Assembly: GCA_013115145.1 (NCBI GenBank)
Contig: JAAPAO010000237.1
Span: 1-48,924, forward strand
Origin: Perkinsus chesapeaki
Lineage: Eukaryota > Perkinsozoa > Perkinsida > Perkinsidae
Reading direction: 5' to 3'
DNA length: 48,924 nucleotides
The notes under the pieces are model-generated. The model had not been told where the DNA came from. It made no database searches and saw only the letters and a program-made list of their open reading frames with translations. The position numbers and the translations under genes are program-made. The number at the start of each line of letters is the position of its first letter. Position 1 is the stretch's first letter. Shown here piece by piece: positions 1-14,000 of this stretch.

Positions 1-686
1 GAGTTAGGATTGCCTCCCCAACATGCTTGAGTATTCACTTTTTTGCTTGGATTTGAACCGACTGGCTTGGAAAAATTACAACCCGGGCGAGCGACTCATG
101 CTTGCTTGACACCTACCACTGATGCTTGGATCGGGACCATTACCCATCGCAGTACAGTGTACAAAGAACGCAAGTTGTGCAACGATGTAAAGGAGAATGA
201 CAGCTCCCAACCAAGGAGGCCTAGTAAATTTGCAGACTTGGGCCAATTCTCCTCGGTTGAGTGCCTGTGGTACTATTATGGTACGACGGCAACATGTTTT
301 GATCGAGCCGCTATGGCCGTTGCGTTTGCCGACGAACTTGAGTCGGAAGAACTTTCCTAAAGCAGTCTTTTGGACGTTCAAAATACGTCACCGACATATA
401 TGGATCGTCGCTACGCTATGGTAGGAACACAACAAGGGCACTTTCGGTGAGATAATCTTGTCCAACAGGCATAATCAAAACAAGACGCTGCAACGAACTA
501 CGATCAATTAAGAATAACAAAACCATCATTCTACGATGTCCCGAGCTATCAGCCAGGCTGCAGCTGATCGGGGACTACCATGCCACGTGATGGATGACGG
601 AACCTTCCCGACACGAGTCAGATTGCCCGGCCATGAGTAAAAATGCTAATATAGAGTAAAGAAATGTATGAAGGGGTAGGGTGGAA
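1..686. other. Left flank, no supported gene
   Basis: About 690 bases beyond the end of the kinase gene. Open frames exist on both strands (for example 43-360 plus and 76-381 minus), but they overlap each other, show no recognisable domain and have no convincing splice partners. The stretch most likely holds the 3' flank of the kinase gene. Confidence 0.4.
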
Positions 687-2132
687 TCACCATGAAGCAA
701 AAGGGTCTTCTGCGTGAGGCACGATAGGAGCCAGATCCGCCGAGTCCGGATAGTCCTCGAAATTAGAGGTGTCAGTTTCCGACTTTACTGTAGGCTTGTA
801 AGGAGATTCGATTTCCTTATTGTACAATGCATCCCAAGACAGGCCTGGCACAAAGTATGCTGCTTGCAGATTCCAGTTCACAAGATGCACCCTGAACAAA
901 TTACGAAAAGCTTACTTGCGAACCATTTGGACTTCTTGATGTCATCGACACCACCCTTCAATGTACCGTACCGTTTCGCTGAGAAATTGTCGGCCTTATC
1001 TACGCAAAACAGGAATTAGCGGCTCACCTAGATCCGCAGTGAGAAGCCTTTTCACCAGCGACTTTGCATATCTATCGAAGAACCGCGGGAATATCACTTT
1101 CCCACCAAGTATCTTCTGGTAAATGCCTAGAATGTGAAGTCGACGCACAAGGTAGAGCCAGAGCCTACCCATGGGATCCTCATCGACAAAAGGAGGGTAG
1201 CCGACAATCATCTCGTATGTGAGAATCCCAAGCGTCCACCAGTCTACCGCCTTGCCATGACCCTAAAAGCGATGGCACTGCAGTTGGGAGGCTCTGAGCT
1301 GGTGACTGGTATGGACGGTACCTTATTGAGAAGGACCTCGGGGGCAATGTACTCCGGCGTACCACACAGTGTGTAGGTTCGTTGCGCCACAATCTGCAAT
1401 TACTGTATAAGCAACGGCGAACAGGAAGGTTTTATTACTTTAGCGAACCCAAAGTCCGTTAGTTTCAAGTAGCCGTCGGACCCAAGCAAGATATTCTCCG
1501 GCTTAAGGTCCCGATAAATGATATTCTTAGAATGCAGGTACTCGAATATGCTCACAATTTGAGCCGCGTAAAACCGCGCGGCTTCGTTGTCGAACCGTCC
1601 GACCTTTCGCAAGTGCGTGAAGAACTCCCCGCCAACCACGTACCTGACGAGGAAATTCTGACCAGCGGATTTTGAATGTCCAACGCGAGCAAATATGTTA
1701 TTTACTCGAGGGCTAGATAAAGGTGTCTTTCATCGTGGAATGAGCCGTAAAGGTTCACAATCATAGGGTGATGTATGGCCTTGAGGATGGCCTTCTCCGA
1801 ATTAATATGGTCCACCTAAAAGCGTTGCCATCCAATATCTTCCTCTTTACTGCGTTCAAGTGCTTCGCAAGATTCGGGTTCCGTACTTGCTTGAGCCGAA
1901 TGATCGCCGCTTTCTTCAATATCTTCAAGGCGTAATGCTTCCCACTGTCCTTGTGGGTAACAAAACGGACACGCCCGAACGAACCCGTACCGAGCGTTTT
2001 CCCTAGCTCGAAGCTCTCGGGTTGGCACGTGTCCAACACACAGCATTCCGGAGCGGGAGGGCCCAGTGCGGGTATCAAATCCGGCATCGGTGGAAACGTC
2101 ATCACAGCCACTGGTCCATCGGCGCTTTCCAT
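687..2132 (-). CDS. cAMP-dependent protein kinase catalytic subunit (AGC kinase), 8 exons
   Basis: A Ser/Thr kinase of the AGC family, closest in layout to the PKA catalytic subunit, which phosphorylates targets when cAMP releases it from the regulatory subunit. Exons by eye: 2132-1887, 1815-1706, 1643-1439, 1393-1322, 1262-1169, 1126-1028, 978-916 and 844-687. All phases agree and give 348 residues, the usual PKA-C length. Visible motifs in order: glycine loop GTGSFGRV, lysine in [17 protein letters not shown], catalytic loop [14 protein letters not shown], activation segment [11 protein letters not shown], and KAVDWW. The C-terminal AGC tail has DTSNFEDY and ends FASW, an FxxW version of the PKA FxxF end. 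Introns are 42-71 bp and all GT-AG. I chose the ATG at 2132 because it gives a short PKA-like N-terminus. The splice before KRYGTLKGG uses the AG at 979, not the one at 1000, because this fits the family without an insertion. Nothing suggests loss of activity. Confidence 0.93.
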
Positions 2133-2729
2133 ATTAGAGGTTATACACAAAGAAAAAGCTACAGAGCTATAAGCCCGACTCCGAGAAGCAACACCTACCG
2201 AAGTGACAACGACCAAATCACCTCCTGCGACAAATAGATGGCAACGCCGCAGATGAGGCGCCATAATTTTTCCGCATTAGTCACATTATCAACAATGCAA
2301 TGCAGGATTACGAATATCTATCCGCTTTTTGCAGACACGAGCAAGCCTTTTGACTGGGCGTCCACTGCAGCTCTGCCAGTGTACGCAACCCGCTGTATAG
2401 GATGTCTCACATAGCTCTGCAGTAACCCACAATACAAAGTGTCGAGCCCTCACTAAGTATCTATAGCTGCTATGAGATATAACAATCCAAAGCTACAGCG
2501 GAACGCAGCGCATGATGGATTGGGATGAACATGCACACGTCGCGCTCGCCCACGAGTAGCAGCACAGGAGGAATAAGGACAACAGGATAAGCAGTGCTAA
2601 TTTAACACTCCACGAATGACTCATTATTCGGTTCGAGTGAGGGCATAGTATGTCCGCATTTGCAACGACTTCATGTAATCTCATTTTATGCCATGTCGAT
2701 ATATAAAGTGATATATATATTAAATACAC
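2133..2729. other. Intergenic region, AT-rich toward 2690-2740
   Basis: Lies between the 5' end of the kinase gene and the last exon of the ankyrin-C2 gene, both on the minus strand, so it should contain the kinase promoter. It has a TA-rich run around 2699-2735. No gene or RNA is recognised. Confidence 0.4.
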
Positions 2730-5700
2730 TTATAATAATATCATCTTCTTGCGGTCAACCCCGCCGCGACGTTTGTCAGTCATAATCGTTCCCACTTGTC
2801 TTAAACGCTCTGAGCAGTACCCCAACACTCTGTACCCGAACTTGGGGTGATAAGACCCCAAGTCACCAGTTGGTGTTGGCGTGATGAATAGAAACGGCCC
2901 GCTACTCATTGTCACCAACTGAAACGCCGTAGCCGGTTGAGGACGACAATCAAAAAGATTTGCGGCACATCATGGGTATCATTTACACAAAGTACATCTC
3001 GCAATGAACATCTCGCGAAATCAGTTTTCATTAAAGTGTTACGCCGCCAAAATCAGCGACGCAGTTTGCTATCGATCAAAGTAACCAACGAGCTCCTCCT
3101 TACTCGGAGTCGTTACTCTCTGAAAACTCTACTCGTTACTCTCTGTTACTCTCGGAACTGGCTCTGCTACCTGACAAAGATCCACTAAGCTAATGACAAA
3201 GACAGTGCTAACAGTTATGGGATAATATAGGGCGACGACGACAGCCCCACTTGCTGTCCATGAGCTCTCCAGAGTTTTGGCCTGAAATCTAGCTCAAAGC
3301 TGAGCCGTCCTCGAGCAGAGGCCCTTAATCGTCTATCCAGCCTTACGGGCTCCGTACTCAACGTGGCTGTATATAATCGGTTGACCTGATAGCAACCATA
3401 CACTCAGACATGACTTATATACCACCCCCTGCATGCCAACTAGCAGACTCACCGAGACAAATGTAAATCCCAAAGGATAGTATTTATCTTTAAGTTCATC
3501 TGAGCTGCCGTCAAGGCATGGCAGTGGCGGCGGCTCACTAAAATCGAAGAACTGAGTTTTCCGCAACCTACAGTGTCGCGAATTCCCCAACATAGTGCAC
3601 TTGACTAACCGTGACATCTCCCTCCGTAGAGTCAACTTCTCCTCGTTCATAAGTCGCCATTGTCGCTTAGCACGGTCGGAACGCATGTGCACGTCCGCGG
3701 TCGGGACTACAAAGCACACTATTAGTGGATCCTTCGCTGGGACGCAGAACCGAATGGATTAAACAAAAGTAACGGCCGATCACTGTGCGAAATCAGACAC
3801 ACTTACGTCCAGTCCTCCCCACAACGCCACTCGTTAGCGGTGTACACTCTTTCTGCCGCGACCGCTTCACTGTTCCAAACTGAACACTCTCATCCTGATG
3901 AAGAGCGGCCATCAGCGCATCTTGCTCACTCAGCACACCATGTGGATACCCTACCAGTTCTTCTGGCATTTCCACTATGGTGAAAAGCTGGATGCATATC
4001 CATGCTGTATCCGACAGTACGTCAACGTCAAAGCGGAAACTGCAAGTGCATTTAAGACCACCGGTGTTGGACTAACACTGGCCTGACCTTTCATGCCAGT
4101 ATGGCCGACCCCTACAGTGCAAAGCTGTCGAGGTCCACGATGTCACCGGTGAGCCTTGTTCCTCGCCAGGACAGAACGTTACTGTAGCGTATCTTTGGTG
4201 AAGCCACTGGGAGCTCCAAATCAGTCCGATTTGGTTACATGTGGCATCCTTTCAGCGCCGCGAGGTCATACGCTTCCAACACAGTGACGACAAAGCAGCC
4301 TTTGATATCAACCACTGGCCGTCCAATCGTGGCTGATAAAGTTTGCCGATCTCGGAGTGAATCCGCGATGATCTCACAGAGTTCCTGAGCGGCACGGCTC
4401 GCCTCTCTCAAGATGAGGAATCTTCACCTGGCCAGCTCCCGATCCCTCGTAATGAGCATCCGCCCGTCTTTCGTGAATCGCCAACATAAGAGCACTTTGG
4501 TCATCCAAGTTCCTCAACTCACAATCGGCCCTGCTCAAGATAACACTCATTAGACTGACATAGGCTGGCTCAGCGTACCCACGATCACAGAGAAGTCTGG
4601 CTACACGGGGCTGTCTCTTTGATACCGCGTGCATTAGAGGTGTCCACTGATGATTGTCAGCCGCATCCAGCAACTGACAACTAGCTTCGAGCAATGCAGG
4701 TTAAAGGCATGCCTACCTCTGGCGAGAAATCCAACAAGGTATTGACGCACCTTGTATCACCTTCGCGCGCCGCTAAATGTATGGGGGTGAGTCCGTCACG
4801 ATCAGTGGCGTGCCTGTCAGCTGAGTCTCAACTACCCCAGTCTCACATCGCCTACGTGTTAGCCCTGGCGTCAACCAAGGACGATATGATATGGAAATGA
4901 CCGTTTAAGACGGCATGATGCAGGCACGAGTTACCTGAAGAGTTTCATCCAGCAAAGTTTGGCCGACAATAGGCTTCCTCAGAATAACAGGAATAAAAGT
5001 GTGTTAGTTGGGTATGCCACTGAGCGTTAGTTGTTATTCCGATTAGCCAAGCAAATCCGGGACCGCACCCCGAGTAACCATGACAGCAATAATACTATAC
5101 AACTATAAGGCGTATAGAACGTTGCTACGTGCTATTCGACGTTCGTACGTTGAACGTAGCTAGTAGACGTTGCATCGAAGGAGGACCACAGTCACACTCG
5201 ACAAGCTGCCCACCTTCTCTATCCCTAGCCGAGTTCATCCTCAACGATTGGAAAGCGAGCACACGATTATCGCCTTTCTTATTCGCCAGAAGGCAGTTAA
5301 CAAGATCGAGGTTGCCGCTTGTGCACGCGTGCATGAGGAGCGTCATACCATTATTGTCAACAGCTGTCGCATCAGCTGGTATCAAGTGGCGCCTTGCAGA
5401 CAGCAACGCCAAAACCTGACATAAAAAACGCCGTTGATGTTCTGCTGGAACGGTTCCTCTCCTACGCATGCGAAATGACCCTTCCGCGCAGCAGTCAGCA
5501 ACGGAGTCTCTCCGAAGTCATTGCGGGGGTCGATGTCGTCCATATACGGGCTGATTACCTACACAGCTGGCTTGTGCAATCCACAAGCAGTCGAGGCATA
5601 CATCCAACGAGGTGATGCTACCCTCCTCGCAAGCGGTATGAAGAGGACAGTTTCCGATGTTGTCCACTATCGTTAGGCTGCTAGGATGCGCATACCTGCG

Positions 5701-7622
5701 AAAAAATACTGTCCACTGAAACTGGAACGATAGTGGCCGTTTGCTGGTCAAATTTATCCCACGAAATCTACTCTCAGACTGAGGGTCTCAATAGTCCATC
5801 GAATACTTCTACATAAGAACAAATGGCTCTCCTAAACTAACTGGAAAACTTATGATTCCAAGTGATATTGAAATTCCATTCCTTGCGCTTGAGCAATCGC
5901 CCACTTACTCGATCAGCCTTTCCAAGATACGCCTCTTGAGATCTGGGTCATCACTACAGGCTACTGCAAACGACTTGTTACCGTTCACTAGATCCTCTAC
6001 GGCCGCCGCCTCTTTCACGATATGGTGGAGGGCAGTTCTGCCTTGACGATCCTGCCGTGACTAATCAACGAATCAAACATAACTGTGATTAGTTACCTGG
6101 AATGTGAAGAGGCTCTGCAGTGCGTGCTCCCCGTACTTCTCCAGCAGTGGAAACATGACCGGCAGGCACGCCCGGCGATGACGCCGCACCAAATCAATCC
6201 CGAGATTCTGTCCTTCGCAGTTCACTACATCCAATGAAGGCCTGAAACTTGATCCCTTTCTCCAGTAAAGCTGTCAGGCATTCTAGATGGTGTTAGTATG
6301 GTTTGCCGCTCCAGTCAGTTTGGAGCCGTCCAGCGAATCCAGTGGCAACGTTAATCGTTTTCATATCGAATTTCTGCAGCCGCTGAAGGATCTCTCTGTA
6401 ACCATTTTTCAAGCCAACTTCAACAGCGTCCCCGCCCAGCATTGCTGGGCCAGTAAACCCCTACCTCCGTCTTAGCATCCGAGCTAGTAAGCTGCTCCGG
6501 CCCAAATCCATGGCCATGTCTAAAGGTGTTCTTCCTCGGTTATCGAAGACATCAAGTGCGGCATCAGCATCAACCAGATGGATGGCCTGCCACAGCGAAA
6601 CAGTCACATACGTCGATCGCCTCCAAGCTACCATTTCCTCTGCTGCGGCCGGTATAGGGTACTGGAGTGCATGATGCAATGGCGTCATAAAAGCCTTATC
6701 AGGTGTGCTTGCCATTGCTCCCGCTGCCAATAGAAATGTCATGGCATCCACACGCCCTTCAGCAATGGCATGGTAGAGAGCCGTCCTTCCTAGCCTGCAG
6801 CAGCATCGTCTGAATTACTTGGCGCACCAACACTTACTTGTCCACTTTTTCCATGTCAACTTCCTCGTATATAAGTCGGCTTATAAGACGCTTGTGCCCG
6901 AATTTCGCTGCATACATAAGCGCCGTCATGCCATCATCATCACCCGAGTTCAAATCCCCCCTCCGGCACTTCTCGGTCTCGAGCAGCATCTCAGCCAATA
7001 GGAGGTCCAAAACATACGGAAAGCTTCGCCACATCAGTCGTGGCTCCTCCGACGGCTCTACGGACGACGCCCCCTTCGAAGCCTCGTTCCAACCCTGCGC
7101 TCTCGCTTTCTTTCTGACCCTCTTGTCGGTCTCGGTCAGCAACTTAGAGACGTCATACAGCTTCGGCGACGACGCCAGAATATGATGAACTGTGGTGCCA
7201 TCACAAGCTGCAATGGATAGGTCAGCTCCAGCTGCAATGAAGGCCTCAACGCATCGAACATGCCCGTGAAAAACAGCTCGCATAATGGGCGTCCAGCCAG
7301 CCTCGTCGGCACTATTAACAAGGCCATTGCTGCTGCGATCCAAAAGTGCACGGCAACGCCTCTCGTCGCCTCTGTCGCACCATGCATGAAGGGCCCTCGT
7401 GTCACCCACGGCCATGCCACCCGCCGGGATCTCATAGTCGACTCGGTCAGCGCTGTCCTCGCAAGCCAAGCCGAACAAGGCAAGGTTCCTGTGGTAACTC
7501 CCGCGCAGGTACAGAGGCAAGTACGCGTTATTCGGATGCAAGTCCAACACTTTGAGGACATCCTCCCGATCCTGCCGTTCCTTGTCAGCTAGTCGTGCTT
7601 GTCGGGCCACTATAATACCCAT
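2730..7622 (-). CDS. Ankyrin-repeat protein with a C-terminal C2-like domain, multi-exon
   Basis: Probably a cytoplasmic scaffold in which ankyrin repeats bind proteins and the C2 module binds membranes. The first exon, from the ATG at 7622 to about 6842, contains AGWTPIMRAVFHGHV and DGMTALMYAAKFGHKR. Later exons add GRTALYHAIAEGRVD (about 6790), TPLHHALQ and GRTPLDMAMDLG (to about 6470), GNCPLHTACEEGS (about 5650), GMTLLMHACTSGNLDLV (about 5340), WTPLMHAVSKRQ (about 4640) and SALMLAIHERR (about 4480). All have the ankyrin TPLxxA signature. After a very short intron near 4415-4440 the frame continues into GCFVVTVLEAYDLAALKG (about 4290) and FRFDVDVLSDTAWICIQL (about 4040), which look like C2 strands. 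The tail exons (about 3975-3793, 3719-3460, 3395-3245, 2924-2730) have no domain I recognise. Exon joins between 6460 and 5750 are uncertain: a one-base slip or unusual splice near 6255 is needed to keep the frame. It may be two genes, with the C2 part separate. Confidence 0.6.
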
Positions 7623-8059
7623 AGAGGAGACAACATTATACTCAACTGCAAGAGGGCAGAAGCATCCATACAAACACACACAAACCAAGCGCGCTAGCCT
7701 CCACTGGTAACACACTACTGTATGTTAAACATAGTAGTGGGAGTCATGGAAATGGAAACGAGGAGCATTTGCTGAGCGTCTGAGGAACATCGTTTTTTTG
7801 ACACTAGAACCTTTCCATACCAGAGATTGGGAATAGCCCTTACGAGTCTTATGGTTCCGGAGAGAGAGGACCACTGACAGATATCACAACGATCAGAGCG
7901 ATTCACTAACCGTGCCAGTAGGACATTCGGTTACAGTTATCCGGACAAGTTCACCGACGAATTGCAATTTACAGGTTGCCGACAGTAATTTATGAAAACA
8001 CAACAGCTAGAGCGACGAACGACTTCAACTCATGCCATAGCGAGTATCCTGTGGATGCC
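7623..8059. other. Intergenic, possibly with the last exon of the giant gene
   Basis: Lies between the giant gene and the ankyrin-C2 gene, both on the minus strand. After a GTGAGG donor at about 8060, an acceptor near 8015 could open a short Cys-rich tail in the right phase, ending with TAA at 7937-7939. If that join is wrong, the giant gene ends at the in-frame stop just after its donor. Otherwise no gene is recognised. Confidence 0.3.
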
Positions 8060-11000
8060 TCACCTTGCACTGGGGCAACAATTGTACACGCACCCTACAG
8101 AGGATGGATCACACTCTATTGTAGAGGCGCTGCCGTGACCACAGGCATTCTCGGCCTGCACGGTGAATGTCACATTGGCAGAGGTTGTTGGCCGAGACCA
8201 CTGATGGAACACCGTCGTGCCTGCGGAGAGGAAACTTAGCATCTTGTTCAACGCCTTTCTCTTACTGTTGGTATCAACGCACTGCGTGGCACTACAGATT
8301 TTATAGCCTGCAATGTACGAGCCACCGGCGCTTGCTGGTGGGGACCAGCTCGCCATGACAAAGGTGCTTGTCTGAGCAATCAACAATGTTACCACAGGTG
8401 ACCAAACTCTATGGTACTCACCGTGATGGTGAATGCGGCCGGCGCAGAAGGCAAGTCGCAGCTAGTAGCGGAGAAGGCTGTGCTAAACTCAGACCAGTCT
8501 TGACGTCGGTTCCTTGCTCTTGCTCTGAACTTCCAAGTCAATCCCGTAGTCAAGTTAACCTGGCGTGAGATTCTTTGCTACAGTAGAAGGCAGCGCTCTA
8601 TCGTCGCTACCTGAACCCAAGGATTGCTGCCATTATACAGTACTTGGTAGGAGGTATCGTTGACTCCTCCTTGCAGTTGATACCTGGACAGCACACAAAT
8701 CTCTCACGACGAAGATACCGACTAGCTTACTCTATGTTAGCGAGGTCATCTCCACCTGTGTCGAACACTTCATTCCAGCGCAGTTTTATGAGCCCAGCAC
8801 TCGGCCAATCCGTATCATTACGCCACACAGTAGCGGCAGCTCCTAGTTGGCGAAGTGTGACACAGTCAACCTATCACACCCAACTTACCGTAGGATGGCC
8901 GATTCAGCGTCCAGCCAGGAAGGTCCAGGTGATTGTCGTAATCGGTTAACGTTGTCTTGGAGTATGTACTGCAGGCCGAGACCCATCTACGGAGGTGAGA
9001 ATTTAACGCGTGCAGAAATATAGGAGACCAGCTCACCCCAAAGAGTTCTCAGCCATGACGCATAAGCTGTACTGCTTCTTTGGTGCAAGGCTTGGTACCT
9101 CCGCAGTCGTGATGTTAACCTAACCGATCCATTATAGTGCAGCATCATGAGCGGAAAGACACGATGCGTTATACGTCGACCTTCCACAGAACCAGTAATG
9201 ACAGGCGAACTACCAATGGCTATTCGTGTGACCAAATATTCCATTAGTAATCTAGATTCGCATCTACGATTACAATCCCAGACAATTGAAAACAACTTTC
9301 CTGATTTCCTATATAGGCACTCTTTCCTCGAGCTGCGGCCTCCCCTTGTCGCTTACATCAGCCTGAGGTGGACTGCCAATGCTGCCCATCCAAGTGTTCG
9401 CCAGACCAACACCAACCTCCACCATCTCGAATCGGTACCGTCGTAACGGTATACCTACCAATGGGCATCCATGAAACTTCGAGGCAAATACCCGTACCGT
9501 TCGAAACTGGGGCCGTCCATTGATACCGAAGAGTGCTGCCATTGCTGGCCAGAGTGTTGATCGGTTGGCTAGGTATGCCTGGTGTGCTGCCCGCCGTGAA
9601 AATGACAATGTCACTGAGAGGTCCTTCCCCTATAGTGTTCACAGCAGCAATGCGAATCTGGTAGTCGGTCCCTGTGGTGAGGCCGGTGAGGACGCATGAC
9701 GTAGGATCTGTCAGAGGTAACTCCAATCTTCAGCCAATATTCCACAGCCTTACATGGTATAAGTTCTCGACCACATGTGGAATCCGGCGTAGTGTCGATA
9801 GCAGTTGCCGGCCCGCTATTCCGATAGATTCTATAGCCTATAATAGTGCCGTTGTTCATTACAGGCTGCGTCCAGTTGAGCCCTATTGTAGCGTTAGAGC
9901 TGCTCAAACTAGGAATCTGAAGCAGCAGCAAACTCCGACAAATAGGCAAGCCCTCAGGTCGGCACCTGCGTCGGTACGTCCATCTTCTCAGGTACACTGG
10001 CGCAGCTAAGTGTGACAGTGTCCGAGTCCCGGTAACCTTTGGTGCTGTATACACGCAAATAGTATGATATCTGACAGGGACAGAATCAATACCTAGAGTC
10101 ATCTAAGGCAGGCCAGACAAACGCATTACATAGACCCAAGCATGGTCTGAACTCCTAGAGGCGGCCAGACTATCGAGGAATGTACCACGTAGACTTGTAT
10201 CATAGAGGAATATCAAGGTATGCATTTGACATTATTTTTCTTGTAGCAGCTTTGTTTCATTAAGCTTTCTGCCATATCACCCAGTTCGAAAGTAAATTCA
10301 AACACTCTCGATTAAGGCTAGGTGAGTCCCTAACCTGTTCACGTTGTCCCTAGTCTCTAGTCAACTTGGGAGGGGCTACAGCCTGGAAAACCGAAAACGC
10401 CCAAATGACCTACATCCAGTGTGGCGCTCGCTCGACAGTTCACATAGTGCTGCATCGCCCATGATGCTGTGAGGCTTGAATCAAACGAACTGGTGAGGTT
10501 CAGCCCTGGAGGTTCCAAATACGGGTAGACACTTTGCCAGTTTGATCCCGAGTGGCGAGCGAATAGACGGAAGCCTGTTATCGAGCAGCTGTAGTGGGTG
10601 GGAGACACCCATGCTATCAAATTGTGTGTGCCATTGCCATCAGCCCGGAATGGCGCTGCGGGCTTCTCCATCCGCCTGCAAGCTCGTACCTAATATGCAA
10701 AATACCGTAGCCAGGATTCGAACCCGCGGCCTCCTACTTCCACAATATCGCTTTTGTTGCCAACAGCGGCAACGGTCTTGATAGCCACTTGGAAATAGTA
10801 GGCTCTTCCAGCCACTATACCGCTGCGGACTGTGTAACTGGTGGCAGCTGTGTTAAAGACTTCATCGTAAAGGGCAAGGCTGAGGTTGTTGGAGCCCATG
10901 TAAATGAGGATCGACTTCATAGGTGCCCCATAAGTGAGCGTATTGTTCGGCACCGTCCATTTGATTCCCACAGTAGTGTCACCTGAGTCAGTACGACCGT

Positions 11001-14000
11001 GTTCGGAGGCACACCTCAGAGGCCTACCAGTGGCTGCCTCGTTCTCTTGTACAACAGGCGGCTGGGGCTTCTCAGAGCACCACACTCGGCTCACTACAGA
11101 ATAATGGCCCGGCCCTGCGGCGTTCATAGCGGCTACCTAACAGTGTAGCAATAGCAACCAAGTCTAGAAAAGGAGATTTCGCAAAGCTCGTTGAAGTTCC
11201 AAGCGTTATACACTGTACATACAGCGTGGGGGCGGACGAATTCTCCAAGTCTATTTCAGTAAGTCATTTATTTCTCACCTTGATGTAAGTGTAGTTGTTG
11301 TGGAGGTTATAAGTGTTATTGGCAGCATCGCGGACATACATGCAGTCGAACGAGAAGTATCTTGAGTACGCCGGTTCAGTTAGAGGGTATCCCATGTTAT
11401 CAGGCGTGATGCCTGTGGCAACCTAACGTATCAGATGCCAACAGAAATGTATAGAGCGACTGGCCTACATGCCATCCAGTGATGGGACTGCCGCCATTAT
11501 CGCCAGACCAGGACCATGTAACAGTCATCGTCGTACCAGCCACAGTGTAGTTGTAGTAAGTCGGGGCTGATGGAGCAGAAGGCATGGCCGCTGCCATATG
11601 GCTGGCCACTGGGGAGCTCAAACTAGTGCCGGTCTCGGTCACCACTCGATACCGTGTGCGGTATGTTCGGCCTGAGAAAGTGGACCAGTTTGCAGCTTCT
11701 TTCGGCATATGTCGCCCTAGAATGCCCCTACCTGTTGTAAGCCCCTGTATTGTTAATGACCGCTGTGTCGATGAGCTAATGGTTGCCGTTGTGTAAAGTC
11801 CATTGAGGCCATCATCGTAGTCGATTTGGAAGCCTCGAACTAATGCACCATGAAGGCCCCCGGGTGATGACCACTGCAATTTCATCGATGTCTTGGTAGA
11901 AAGTGCGCGATTGACCGTCAGACCACTCAATGGAGTATCTGGCTTATCAGCACACCTGATCAGGACCAATCACAGCTCATTTGCAAGCAAGCGTAGAACC
12001 ATTCTTCGAGTTCCGATGTAAAAGTCTGCCAAGTTTGAATACGCCTAATTCGAGTGTGCAGATAAATTCACGAAGAGGACCTCCATCGACCATCCGTCCA
12101 AAATGCTCCGCAAATACGCCCGAGGCGCCAACTACGCACGCAGTTCAAACCCAATTCGAGAATAGAAGTGCTCACTTTATCAACGGCAAGCCTCTCACCT
12201 CCATCGGATATGGTCGCTCCTGGCGGATGTTCCGGCAACATTAGCAGCCGCAACAGCCAGGCAAAGATACCGCTGGCTGAAAGATCCCACTAGGCCGCTG
12301 ATAGAAGTGCAGTCGATGGTGTAGTTCATCACACCGCTGGACGCGAACACTGTGTCAATCGCATCGGTCGGCCAGCTGCTGCAGTAGGTATCACCGGTGG
12401 CATAGATGTAGTAGTAGTTCACCAGGGCGCCACCATCAGAGACACCATTCATGCTCCAAGAAAGGCCGATTGAGCTATCCGTCGAGTTGACAACCGTCAG
12501 AGTCCTCGGTGCTCCAGGAGGATCTGCTGCTGATATGTTCACCACGCTAGATTCCGCACCAAGGCCCGACTCGGAGATTGCTTGAACCTTGAAGAGGTAG
12601 AATGCCCCGGCAGAGAGGCCAGTAGCTGTAAATTGAAGTCGGCTGCCGTCGTTAACATAATGCCGAGTGAATGGTCCACCTGCGCCGTTATCAACGTATA
12701 CGTTCCAGCCAATAAGGTCGCAGGAATGCAAGCCGGCGGTGGTGATGGAGTAACTGATGGTGATGGAGCCAGCGCTGCGGGCGACCTTCTGAGGCGGTGA
12801 CGGCTGATCTGCCGCGTCGCAGCATCGTGTGGTAATAACATCGCTACGAGAAGATTCACCTGAAAAGCAACAACATGAGCCGAAAATTCGAGGGAATGAT
12901 GACATACGGCGGCTCGGCTCGAACAGAAATAGCCTTCACGCAGTAGACAATATCCCAGAAATGTATAGCATACCGAGTTCACTGGTAGAAGTGGAATAAG
13001 ACGTACGAAGCGTGAATGCTCAAGTGCTCGCCAACATTAATGATAGGTTCACCACAGGATATGCACATCAGCAATGCGGAACAAAAAGACAAGTGGTTGA
13101 ATCGAACCCATGCCACTCTCCTCACCTGCTAGATTCGTCGAGGTCACATACAAATACACATACTGTGCCTGCGTACAGCTAGCATCAGCAACCAACACGT
13201 TCGGAGATATCGAAGACGAAACCGTGGTCCAGGAAGCTCCGAAATCAGTGGACTTGTAGACAGTATTGGAAGTGACAGGCGAGCCGCCATTGTAGCCCGT
13301 ATTGTTCCATCCAATTCTCACACTAGTGTCACCAATGCTCATCACTCTGACGTTTCCTGGCGCCTCGGGCACGTTCGCTGCGACTTCGGAGGCCTTCGGT
13401 GATGAACCACTAGTACCGGATTCGGTCCTTAGCTTGTATGACAGCAGGTAGGTCTGGCCAGCCTGGAGGGAGGTGAACTGGTGGGTGGTCTGAACGGTGC
13501 TGTCGACGTCAACGCAGGTCTCATCAGAAGCATTGCTATCATCGTCATCAATACAAACTGTGACGCCACGGTACATGGCACCATAAAGGTCGGTGGTGCT
13601 ATGAGGCAGAGTCCAGCCAATAGTGATGGTAGAGGCTGACGTAGAGACGAGAGTCGGAGCTGTAGATGGCGTCCGTGGCGGTCCACTGCAATGGACGGCT
13701 ACCTGCAAAGGAAACAAACAGATGCTGCATTCCTAGCTAGACCAGACCTACCGGTGAGCTCTGAGCACTGCTGCCAGCCATGTTCTGTGCAGCCACGGTG
13801 AACCATACATATTGCATAGTCCTCGACACTCCCCCGACAGATGCGCACGACTGCACATATACACGACCCGAGAAATTAGCCGCCGCACTGTTGATGGTGT
13901 CGGTCTGGGTGAAAGTGCTGCCATCAATGCTAGTGTACACCAGCCACGCTGTAATAGAGCTACCGCCATCGACACCGTCATGGTCCCATTCGATCGTAAT

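Noticed and set aside
1000-1027. A 28-base intron in the kinase gene (GTGAGCC...GCGTAG)
   Set aside because: Using the next AG at 979 gives a 49-base intron and restores the PKA family alignment ([13 protein letters not shown]) without an insertion.
10704-10714. A match to the first ten bases of the dinoflagellate/perkinsid spliced leader (ACCGTAGCCA)
   Set aside because: Only about ten bases match, the rest of the leader and the SL RNA body are missing, and the stretch is explained as part of a tRNA-like 3' end in an intron.
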